The notes under the pieces were generated by a model that had not been told where the DNA came from, searched no databases, and saw only the letters and a list, made by a program, of their open reading frames with translations. The position numbers were made by a program, and so were the translations under genes. Shown one piece after another: positions 6,026-11,895 of a DNA stretch of 11,895 bases. The stretch's first letter is position 1. Every line of letters begins with the position of its first letter. The stretch comes from Campylobacteraceae bacterium. GTDB lineage: Bacteria; Campylobacterota; Campylobacteria; Campylobacterales; Sulfurovaceae. The stretch is taken from NCBI GenBank assembly GCA_027063325.1, contig JAMOSA010000171.1, positions 1 through 11,895 on the forward strand, written 5' to 3'.

Positions 6026-7165
6026 TTAGAATACCTCCTTAACTTTATCAATAATATCTTGTGGAGAGAATGGACGACCGTTTGTTTTAGTCAATTTCTG
6101 AATATCTTTTCTTCCCATTGCTCTTTGAATCTCTTCGAGGTATTGACCTTGGTTCAATTCAACAGAGAGTACCTTGTCAAACTTCTGTCCAAGCTCAAAC
6201 AGTCTCTTTTCTGGACTTGGCCAAATAGTAATTGGTCTAAATAGACCTACTTTGATCCCCTCATCTCTTAGTCTATGGATAGCCTCTTTGATAGCCAAAG
6301 ATGCAGAACCATAACCAATTAGTAAAATATCTGCATCATCTAGCATATACTCTTCATTGCTCTCAATCTCATCAACATGCTCATCTACTTTTCTAAAGAG
6401 TCTGTCAATCAGCTTTCTACAAGTCTCAATCTCTTCTGTTGGGAATCCCATATCATCATGATGAAGACCAGTAAAGTGGTATCTGTAACCTTTAAACATT
6501 GGGTTAAGTACTGCTGGTTCATCTTGAGCTACACCATAAGGCTTATACTCTTCTGCTGGACCATCAAAAGTCTTTCTTAATTTGATATTAGCCTGTACCT
6601 CTTCTACAGTTGGAATCATTGCCTTTCCGTGCATATGACCAAGTGTTTCATCAAGAAGTACAATTACAGGCTGCATAAATCTGTCTGCAAGATTAAATGC
6701 TCTTACAGTCTCAGTATAACACTCAGCCAAATTACCTGCACATACTGTAATTGATTTATAGTCACCATGACTTGGGTTTTTAGCCTGAGCTATATCACCT
6801 TGGGATACTCTTGTAGGCAAACCAGTCGAAGGACCACCACGCATAACATTTACTACAACCAAAGGAACTTCAGCCATCTGTGCCAAACCAAGGTTTTCAG
6901 CCTTTAGTGAAATACCAGGACCACTTGTTGCTGTCAGTGAGCGAACACCACTCATAGATGCTCCAATTGCTGCACAGATACCGGCAATCTCATCTTCCAT
7001 CTGAATAGCTGCACCACCAGCTTTTGGTAACAAATCTGAGATGGTATGCATTACTTCACTTGAAGGCGTAATAGGGTACCCTCCAAAAAACTTACAACCA
7101 GCATCAACTGATGCTATTGCTGCAAGATCGTTTCCAGTGGAAATTATCTCTCTTAAATTGCTCAT
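6026..7165 (-). CDS. oorA: 2-oxoglutarate:acceptor oxidoreductase, alpha subunit
   Basis: This is the alpha subunit of the same complex; it pairs with the beta subunit to form the thiamine diphosphate and substrate pocket. The 379 residues match OorA/KorA length. Visible motifs are GGYPITPSSE (28-37), MEDEIA (56-61), TATSGPGISL (78-87) and MRGGPSTGLPTRVSQGD (108-124), followed by a transketolase-C-like domain (about 265-360) containing LIGYGSASLAIKEA. The YPITPSSE loop is the family's substrate-binding segment. The ATG at 7165 is preceded by AAAGGAGG at ideal spacing. It lies 13 bases after oorD and one base before oorB. Helicobacter OorDABC is an essential, oxygen-sensitive enzyme of central carbon metabolism; in autotrophic relatives the same enzyme runs in the reductive TCA direction. 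The direction here cannot be told from sequence. Confidence 0.96.
   Translation of the reverse strand: MSNLREIISTGNDLAAIASVDAGCKFFGGYPITPSSEVMHTISDLLPKAGGAAIQMEDEIAGICAAIGASMSGVRSLTATSGPGISLKAENLGLAQMAEVPLVVVNVMRGGPSTGLPTRVSQGDIAQAKNPSHGDYKSITVCAGNLAECYTETVRAFNLADRFMQPVIVLLDETLGHMHGKAMIPTVEEVQANIKLRKTFDGPAEEYKPYGVAQDEPAVLNPMFKGYRYHFTGLHHDDMGFPTEEIETCRKLIDRLFRKVDEHVDEIESNEEYMLDDADILLIGYGSASLAIKEAIHRLRDEGIKVGLFRPITIWPSPEKRLFELGQKFDKVLSVELNQGQYLEEIQRAMGRKDIQKLTKTNGRPFSPQDIIDKVKEVF
6033..6040 (-). promoter_or_regulatory. Strong Shine-Dalgarno site that sets the oorB start
   Basis: The minus strand reads AAGGAGGT, a full match to the 16S anti-Shine-Dalgarno, inside the last codons of oorA and eight bases before ATG 6024. 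It argues against the longer reading that begins at 6051. Confidence 0.85.
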
Positions 7166-7178
7166 ATATCCTCCTTTA

Positions 7179-7496
7179 TTATGCGCCGAGCATCATATAA
7201 TTATTATCTGCGATCTGCTTGGCACGCTCTTTAGCCTGATCGCTTAGTTTTGCAAACTTGTACTCTTTCTTATCTGCTACATATATAGCAAAATCAGGAC
7301 ATGCCAACTCACACTCATTACATCCGATACAATCATCTGGTGCAATTACAGTAATCATAGAACCCAAAACTGAATGTGGCTCATACCTCATAGCAAGTAC
7401 ACCTGCTGGGCATACCGCAACACAGAGATCACACGCTTTACATCGGTTCTCATCAGTCCATACCGGAGTATTTTCAGGAGCTTTCATCAATGACAT
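7179..7496 (-). CDS. oorD: 2-oxoglutarate:acceptor oxidoreductase, delta (ferredoxin-like) subunit
   Basis: This is a small electron-transfer subunit of 105 residues with two [4Fe-4S] cluster motifs: CKACDLCVAVCP (cysteines 19, 22, 25, 29) and CIGCNECELACP (cysteines 56, 59, 62, 66). Each ends in the CP typical of 2[4Fe-4S] ferredoxins. It passes electrons between the beta-subunit cluster and an external carrier. It opens the operon, starting at ATG 7496 behind AGGGGAAGAG; a second Met at residue 4 is possible but has poorer spacing. The tail after residue 75 is Lys/Ala-rich and helical. The D-first order is that of oorDABC in Helicobacter and Campylobacter. Confidence 0.95.
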   Translation of the reverse strand: MSLMKAPENTPVWTDENRCKACDLCVAVCPAGVLAMRYEPHSVLGSMITVIAPDDCIGCNECELACPDFAIYVADKKEYKFAKLSDQAKERAKQIADNNYMMLGA

Positions 7497-7808
7497 ACTC
7501 TTCCCCTTTTAAATAATAATTTACAGTGAACGGTCCATCACTACGAGATAAAGAATAACCAACTTTAAGTAATGGATATATGATAAGTATAGAAATATAT
7601 TTAAGTATAACTCTTTATGTTACTATTTGAAGCATTTATCTATAAGATTAGAAAATTATTATAGACTCTACAGAGTAAGAGTTAAACAGGTAGAAAATTT
7701 TATTAACTGACATTACTACATATGTAATATTATTATTTAATGCTTGAATGTTTTTACTCTTGAACTGTTTGTAGTTTTTGTATTTTGTAACAAAACTTCA
7801 CACTATAT
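7497..7808. other. AT-rich intergenic region between ispE and oorD
   Basis: This 312-base gap is very AT-rich and holds no convincing ORF, tRNA or repeat. It should contain the oorDABC promoter. Besides the two TATACT hexamers listed separately, it has a 10-base perfect palindrome TACATATGTA at 7717-7726 and several short A/T tracts. I see no strong hairpin with a T-run that would end the ispE transcript, so some read-through into oorD is possible. Confidence 0.6.
7586..7609 (-). promoter_or_regulatory. Possible -10 boxes for oorDABC
   Basis: The minus strand carries TATACT twice (7586-7591 and 7604-7609) in an A/T-tract context, roughly 90-110 bases upstream of the oorD start. Either would serve as a Campylobacterota-type -10 with no -35. 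The implied leader is about 80-100 bases. Chance matches are likely in such AT-rich DNA. Confidence 0.3.
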
Positions 7809-8585
7809 CTACTCTTTTATACAAAAGAAACTACTGCCACTACCACTAAAGTACCAATTATTACCCGGAGGATTCAAAGATGGACAAAGAAGTTTTGCAG
7901 GTTTATACAAATCATTCAACTCTTCAATGCTGTTTTGCATTGAGAGTATCTCTTTGCTGTTTTTATAGAGTAGAGTATTAGCACTATTTGGATTGATATA
8001 TGGTAAAAACTCTTTGTGAAAAACTCCATAGACTTTTGCAGTATCACAACCAATATCTGGTGTATATACCTCTATTGGCAAACTCTCTTCATCAAACTCT
8101 TCTATAATTTCACCAAATCCTGTTACATTGGCACTACTGTATCCATATACAAAAAATGGAACATCAGCACCTACTTTTGAGCCTATTTTGGCTAAAGTAT
8201 CAATTGATATTTTTAGGTTACATACAGAATAGACCATTCGAAGAAAGGTACCAGCATCAGAACTGCCACCACCAAGTCCAGCTTGAGAAGGGATATTTTT
8301 CTCTACTACTACCTTGTGATTATAAAAAAAATCCAATATATCCAAATCACCGGTAGCTTCATTTAAAGCTTTATAGGCTTTGTAGATACTGTTTGACTCT
8401 TTGGGTATATCTTTGCACCCCTCTATTGTAAAACTTTTACACTTTTGAGGCACAAAAGATATAGTATCATATAGATTATTTACTCTCATAAATCTTGAGG
8501 CTATTGTATGATAACCATCTTTATATCCTGTAATCTTTAGGAAAATATTGACTTTGGCATAAGCTTTTTGCAAATATATACTCAT
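7809..8585 (-). CDS. ispE: 4-diphosphocytidyl-2-C-methyl-D-erythritol kinase
   Basis: This GHMP-family kinase of the non-mevalonate (MEP) pathway phosphorylates 4-diphosphocytidyl-2-C-methylerythritol at the 2-hydroxyl using ATP, in the cytoplasm. The 258 residues are slightly short of the usual 280-300, as is common in this phylum. The N-terminal AYAKVNIFLKI holds catalytic K11. The ATP loop IPSQAGLGGGSSDAGTFLR starts at residue 98, and GADVPFF holds catalytic D141. The C-terminal GHMP motif is SGSGSSFF, close to the end. It starts at ATG 8585 with only a weak AAGAGA ribosome binding site and lies 66 bases after rimP, so it may be co-transcribed with infB-rbfA-rimP. No typical terminator is visible after it. 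Confidence 0.95.
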   Translation of the reverse strand: MSIYLQKAYAKVNIFLKITGYKDGYHTIASRFMRVNNLYDTISFVPQKCKSFTIEGCKDIPKESNSIYKAYKALNEATGDLDILDFFYNHKVVVEKNIPSQAGLGGGSSDAGTFLRMVYSVCNLKISIDTLAKIGSKVGADVPFFVYGYSSANVTGFGEIIEEFDEESLPIEVYTPDIGCDTAKVYGVFHKEFLPYINPNSANTLLYKNSKEILSMQNSIEELNDLYKPAKLLCPSLNPPGNNWYFSGSGSSFFCIKE

Positions 8586-8651
8586 ATTTATCTCTTTTTA
8601 TGAAAAATCAAACTTTTTGGGTTGAACTCTATTCAAAAGGCTAAAAGAGAT

Positions 8652-9095
8652 TCACGATTTACTGTTACTCCAATCATAGTATGTTTTGGCTTTGAGAATA
8701 TCACTATAGTTATACTCCTTTTCACCCTCTTTTGTATCTAATACTATACTATTATCATCTGCACTCTTTAAAATACCTTTTAGTTTACTTCCATCAGATA
8801 CTTTTAGCTTGATTCTCTCACCAATTGCACTCTTAAAGTGGCGTGGTTTGGAGAGTTTTCTCTCAATTCCAGGTGAGCTGACTTCCAAAAAATACTTACC
8901 GCCAAGTGGTGGATTAACATCAAAAAGAGGTGAAAGATCATTTGATATATCTGCACACAAATCCAAAGTTACTCCATCTTTGTGTGTAATATACACACGA
9001 AATATATCACTGTCAGCCTCTTTGGCAATCTCTGTATCATAAAACTCAGCACCATAAGAGGCTACTATCTTTTTGATCTGATCTTCAAGAGCCAT
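8652..9095 (-). CDS. rimP: Ribosome maturation factor RimP
   Basis: This is a 147-residue cytoplasmic protein needed for 30S subunit assembly. The N-terminal alpha/beta domain spans about 1-80 and contains DLCADISNDLSPLFD followed by the family signature YFLEVSSPGIERKL (around 68-81). The C-terminal SH3-like barrel domain (about 85-140) includes GERIKLKV, LKGILKSAD and the final YSDILKAKTYYDW. Length and domain order are normal. The ATG at 9095 lies inside the end of rbfA (11-base overlap) with AAGGAG at good spacing, so translation is coupled to rbfA. Neighbours infB and rbfA share its role in translation and 30S biogenesis. Confidence 0.94.
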   Translation of the reverse strand: MALEDQIKKIVASYGAEFYDTEIAKEADSDIFRVYITHKDGVTLDLCADISNDLSPLFDVNPPLGGKYFLEVSSPGIERKLSKPRHFKSAIGERIKLKVSDGSKLKGILKSADDNSIVLDTKEGEKEYNYSDILKAKTYYDWSNSKS

Positions 9096-9450
9096 TTTTA
9101 CTCTCCTTGCTTATCTCTTTGAATAGTTCATCAAGCCTACTGATTCTCTCTAACTCATCATCAAATTCAAATGTAAAATTTGGTGCTTTGTACCACCCCT
9201 GTGAATCTCTGATATAACTCTTTAGATAACCAGCTACCCTTCTAATCCTTTTTAATATCTCAGCCTGTTCTGCTTCATCTTTATCTTCTGGATCCAAAAA
9301 GACTTTGGCATCATATCTACCTCTTGAACACAATACCTCAGTTACAATCAATGTATTGAGTCTGTTATCATCAAGAGTTGACAATGCTTCTGGTATCAAC
9401 TCTTTTAGCAGTGATTCTGTTCTTTTTTGCTTGATTTGAGCCGGATTCAT
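9085..9450 (-). CDS. rbfA: 30S ribosome-binding factor RbfA
   Basis: This is a 121-residue cytoplasmic factor that helps mature 16S rRNA and is needed in the cold in other bacteria. The KH-like core follows the RbfA pattern: an N-terminal helix with KQKRTESLLKELIPEAL, a strand TLIVTEVLCSRGRYDAKVFL, a helix ILKRIRRVAGYLKSYIRD, and FTFEFDDELERISRLDELF near the end. It is divergent from the E. coli protein, which is usual for Campylobacterota, so assignment rests on both pattern and location. Its start overlaps the infB stop as ATGA (4 bases) and its end overlaps rimP by 11 bases, giving coupled translation of all three. GAGGAG lies a little farther upstream than ideal. Confidence 0.9.
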   Translation of the reverse strand: MNPAQIKQKRTESLLKELIPEALSTLDDNRLNTLIVTEVLCSRGRYDAKVFLDPEDKDEAEQAEILKRIRRVAGYLKSYIRDSQGWYKAPNFTFEFDDELERISRLDELFKEISKESKNGS

Positions 9451-11895
9451 AGAGAAACCTGCTCCTCTACCTCTTTGAAGGTCTCTATTACATCACCCTC
9501 TTTTATATCATTAAAGTTCTCAAGCATAATACCACACTCAAATCCTGCTCTTACCTCTTTGGCATCATCACTAAATCTTTTGAGTGAACTTATTTTACTG
9601 GTATATACAACTACACCATTTCTAATAAGTCTTGCACCCGCACCTCTTTCTATCACACCATCAGTTACCATACAACCGGCAATTGTACCAACTTTGGCTA
9701 CACTGAATGTCTCTCTTACTTCTGCTTGACCAGTAACTTCTTCTTTGACAACAGGACTCATCAAACCACCAAGCAGTGCTTTAACTTCATCAATCAGATC
9801 ATAAATAATTGAGTATGTACGAATCTCTACACCCAAATCTCTGGCTTTGTTTTTGACTGCTCCTGTTGGTCTTACATTAAAGCCGATAATAATTGCATTC
9901 TCACTGGCATCAGCAAGTACCACATCACTATCTGTAATACCACCAACTCCGGCATGAATTACATCTACTTTTACCTCTTCATTTTTCAAATCTGCCAAGG
10001 CTGACTTGATAGCCTCAAGAGAACCCTGAACATCAGCTTTTAGAATAATAGGAAGTTTTTTGATTTTACCCTCAGCTATCAATGAACCAAGCTCATCAAT
10101 AGATACTTTTGTACTCTTTGACAACTCTTTGGCTCTTTCATACTCTTTTCTTTTATCTGCTAACTCTTTGACCTCTTTTTCACTATCCATAGCTACCATT
10201 ATCTCACCCGATTTTGGCACATCATTGAGTCCTACAACAGCAGCTGGAGTACTTGGACCTATCTCTTTGGCTCTGCTTCCGTTATCTAGTATCAAGGTTC
10301 TGACTCTACCATATGTACTTCCGACTATTACATTGTCACCGACTCTTAGAGTACCATCTCTAACTATTACATTTGCAACCGGTCCAAAACCTTTCTCTAC
10401 CGAACTCTCTATTACTATGGCTTTGGCTTTACGAGTAGGATCAGCAGTAAGTTCCATAATCTCAGCCTGTAACAAAATTGTCTCAAGCAACTCATCTATA
10501 CCATCACCAGTATGTGCTGATACAGGTACAAACTCATACTCTCCGCCCCAATCTACCGGCAATATACCCATCTCTGCTAACTGAGATTTGACATTATCTG
10601 GATTTGCAGTAGGCTTATCTATCTTGTTTATAGCTATAATTATAGGCACTCCGGCAGCTTTTGCATGAGAGATTGACTCTTTGGTCTGTGGCATTACACC
10701 ATCATCTGCTGCTACAACAATAATGGCAATATCAGTAGCTTGAGCACCTCTTGCTCTCATCTGTGTAAATGCTGCGTGTCCTGGAGTATCTATAAATGTA
10801 ATCTTTTGACCATTCTTTTCTACCTGATAAGCTCCAACATGCTGAGTAATTCCACCGGCTTCTTTATCTACTACTCTGGTTGAACGGATCTTGTCAAGCA
10901 GTGAAGTTTTACCATGATCAACATGCCCCATAATAGTAATAACAGGTGGTCTAAGCTCTTGATTTTGACTCTCTTGCTCATCATAAGAGGCTACATAATC
11001 AAGCTCATCAAGAGGATTTATAGTCTTGACTTCTACCCCAAACTCATCTGCAAGTATCTCTATATCATCTTTATCCAAAAAGTCATTTTTGGTAACCATC
11101 TTTCCGAGTGTAAACAGTATCTTTACCACCTCACCCACACTCTTGCCAACCTTTTCTGCAAACTCATATACTCTTACATCTTCTGGTATCTGTACCACAC
11201 TTACCTTTTCACTATTTTCACTCTTTGGTGCTTTTCTCTTTTTGGCACCTGTTTTTCTCAGTGTACGATTTTGAGGTTTTTTATTATTGTTTCTGTTTTG
11301 TCCTACTATACTGTTGCCTTGTGCTGCTCTTTTTTTGACCTCTTCTTTTCTCTTTTGCTCTTGACGCTGTTGTTCATCAAATATAATCTTATCTGAAAAA
11401 TCCAACATCATAACTTCTGTCTCTTCATAAAGCTCAATTGTACCGCCAAGCTCTCTGTCACCCATAATTTCAAGCTTTGAACCTGTATCTTTTGCTTCGG
11501 CTGGAGTCTTTTTCTTGCGTTTTTTCTTTGGAGTAGGAGCATTTGAGAGTAACTCTTGCATAGATGGAGTAGTCATTTGAGGTTTTGGTTTCTCTACCTT
11601 TTTGGGTCGTGCTTTTTTTACAATGGTTATCTTTTTTCTACCTGCTGTACTCTTTGGAGCCTTTCTAGGACCTATAGACTCTTCTTTAGCAACACTAGTT
11701 ATACCTTTTCTGTGTTGAACCTTCTTTTTAGGTTTTTCATCAGACTTTTTGGGTTCACTATTACTATTTAATTCACCCTCTTGAGGCGAACTATCATCAT
11801 TTTTGTTAGTAGTATCATCGTTTGATTTTTCTATATCCTTTTTTTCGGTAGAAATCTCTTTTTTTGGACTATTACCACTTTTTGATTTTACAGAA
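9447..11895 (-). CDS. infB: Translation initiation factor IF-2, N-terminus outside window
   Basis: This translational GTPase places fMet-tRNA on the 30S subunit and promotes subunit joining. The frame has no stop from 9447 to the right edge, so 815 residues are visible and the true start lies beyond 11895; the ATG at 11576 is internal. The first roughly 225 visible residues are a Lys/Glu/Ser/Asp-rich flexible linker with several basic KK/KKK clusters. An IF2-N domain follows (11186 to 11028), containing VRVYEFAEKVGKSVGEV. The GTPase domain has G1 GHVDHGKT (10928-10905), switch I GGITQHVGAYQV (10856-10821), G3 DTPGHA (10790-10773) with the catalytic His, G4 NKID (10628-10617) and G5 SAHTG (10520-10506). 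Domains II, III and the fMet-tRNA-binding C2 domain follow to the end. All catalytic motifs are intact. It heads the visible part of the infB-rbfA-rimP cluster. Confidence 0.97.
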   Translation of the reverse strand, partial: SVKSKSGNSPKKEISTEKKDIEKSNDDTTNKNDDSSPQEGELNSNSEPKKSDEKPKKKVQHRKGITSVAKEESIGPRKAPKSTAGRKKITIVKKARPKKVEKPKPQMTTPSMQELLSNAPTPKKKRKKKTPAEAKDTGSKLEIMGDRELGGTIELYEETEVMMLDFSDKIIFDEQQRQEQKRKEEVKKRAAQGNSIVGQNRNNNKKPQNRTLRKTGAKKRKAPKSENSEKVSVVQIPEDVRVYEFAEKVGKSVGEVVKILFTLGKMVTKNDFLDKDDIEILADEFGVEVKTINPLDELDYVASYDEQESQNQELRPPVITIMGHVDHGKTSLLDKIRSTRVVDKEAGGITQHVGAYQVEKNGQKITFIDTPGHAAFTQMRARGAQATDIAIIVVAADDGVMPQTKESISHAKAAGVPIIIAINKIDKPTANPDNVKSQLAEMGILPVDWGGEYEFVPVSAHTGDGIDELLETILLQAEIMELTADPTRKAKAIVIESSVEKGFGPVANVIVRDGTLRVGDNVIVGSTYGRVRTLILDNGSRAKEIGPSTPAAVVGLNDVPKSGEIMVAMDSEKEVKELADKRKEYERAKELSKSTKVSIDELGSLIAEGKIKKLPIILKADVQGSLEAIKSALADLKNEEVKVDVIHAGVGGITDSDVVLADASENAIIIGFNVRPTGAVKNKARDLGVEIRTYSIIYDLIDEVKALLGGLMSPVVKEEVTGQAEVRETFSVAKVGTIAGCMVTDGVIERGAGARLIRNGVVVYTSKISSLKRFSDDAKEVRAGFECGIMLENFNDIKEGDVIETFKEVEEQVSL

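Noticed and set aside
7744..7968. Plus-strand ORF of 74 codons overlapping the ispE 3' end
   Set aside because: Most of it is antisense to ispE, no ribosome binding site, no recognisable features.
10060..10584. Plus-strand ORF of 174 codons opposite infB
   Set aside because: It lies wholly antisense to the GTPase and domain II coding region of infB, is Ser/Leu/Ile-rich as expected from reading reversed codons, and has no family features.
10914..11396. Plus-strand ORF of 160 codons opposite infB
   Set aside because: Antisense to the IF2-N domain and linker; its Phe/Leu/Tyr-rich, pseudo-membrane look comes from the A-rich sense strand.
1..11895. CRISPR arrays, tRNA/rRNA genes, insertion sequences, toxin-antitoxin or phage defence genes
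   Set aside because: Reading both strands showed no regularly spaced repeats, no tRNA-like cloverleaf in the gaps, no transposase motifs and no defence-type proteins; the genes are mainly core metabolism and translation.

Overview
The window is AT-rich and gene-dense, and it looks like a chromosomal segment from a Campylobacterota (epsilonproteobacterial) genome. Three things point there. There is a complete 2-oxoglutarate:acceptor oxidoreductase operon in the order D-A-B-C (oorDABC), as in Campylobacter and Helicobacter. There is a block of PgbA-N-like exported protein, GlcD-like flavoprotein and YihY/BrkB membrane protein, matching the arrangement I recall from C. jejuni (Cj1214c-Cj1213c-Cj1212c). 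The proteins and codon use are also rich in Lys, Ile and Phe. I cannot assign a genus. The oor operon fits reductive TCA chemolithoautotrophs such as Sulfurimonas or Sulfurovum as well as heterotrophic relatives.

Layout from left to right. Positions 1-296 carry plus-strand coding remnants: the last 24 codons of a gene cut by the window edge, then a 66-codon cysteine-containing ORF in another frame. They may be two genes or one frameshifted gene. A hairpin at 352-391 separates them from everything else, which is on the minus strand. Read in the direction of transcription (right to left), the minus strand has three groups. (1) infB (5' end outside the window), rbfA, rimP and ispE at 11895-7809: translation initiation, 30S maturation and isoprenoid precursor synthesis, with the first three genes translationally coupled by overlaps. 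(2) oorD, oorA, oorB and oorC at 7496-4600, ended by a strong hairpin at 4569-4601. (3) The pgbA-N-like gene, glcD-like gene and yihY-like gene at 4447-1546, tightly packed behind a putative promoter, followed after 81 bases by dctP, the binding protein of a TRAP transporter.

How the genes work together. OorDABC interconverts 2-oxoglutarate and succinyl-CoA with ferredoxin- or flavodoxin-type carriers and is a central-carbon enzyme. The GlcD-like flavoprotein oxidises a 2-hydroxy acid to a 2-oxo acid. The DctP protein keeps the residues by which TakP-type proteins hold a 2-oxo acid and a sodium ion. A shared 2-oxo/2-hydroxy acid theme across the left half is plausible but inferred. No TRAP permease genes and no GlcE/GlcF partners are present here.

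Two starts are better placed downstream of the longest ORF: dctP at 1464 and oorB at 6024. The infB frame stays open to the right edge, so the ATG at 11576 is internal. I found no tRNA, rRNA, CRISPR array, insertion sequence or obvious new multi-gene defence or mobile system. The least explained items are the plus-strand remnants at 1-296 and the conserved but functionally puzzling PgbA-N/GlcD/YihY trio.
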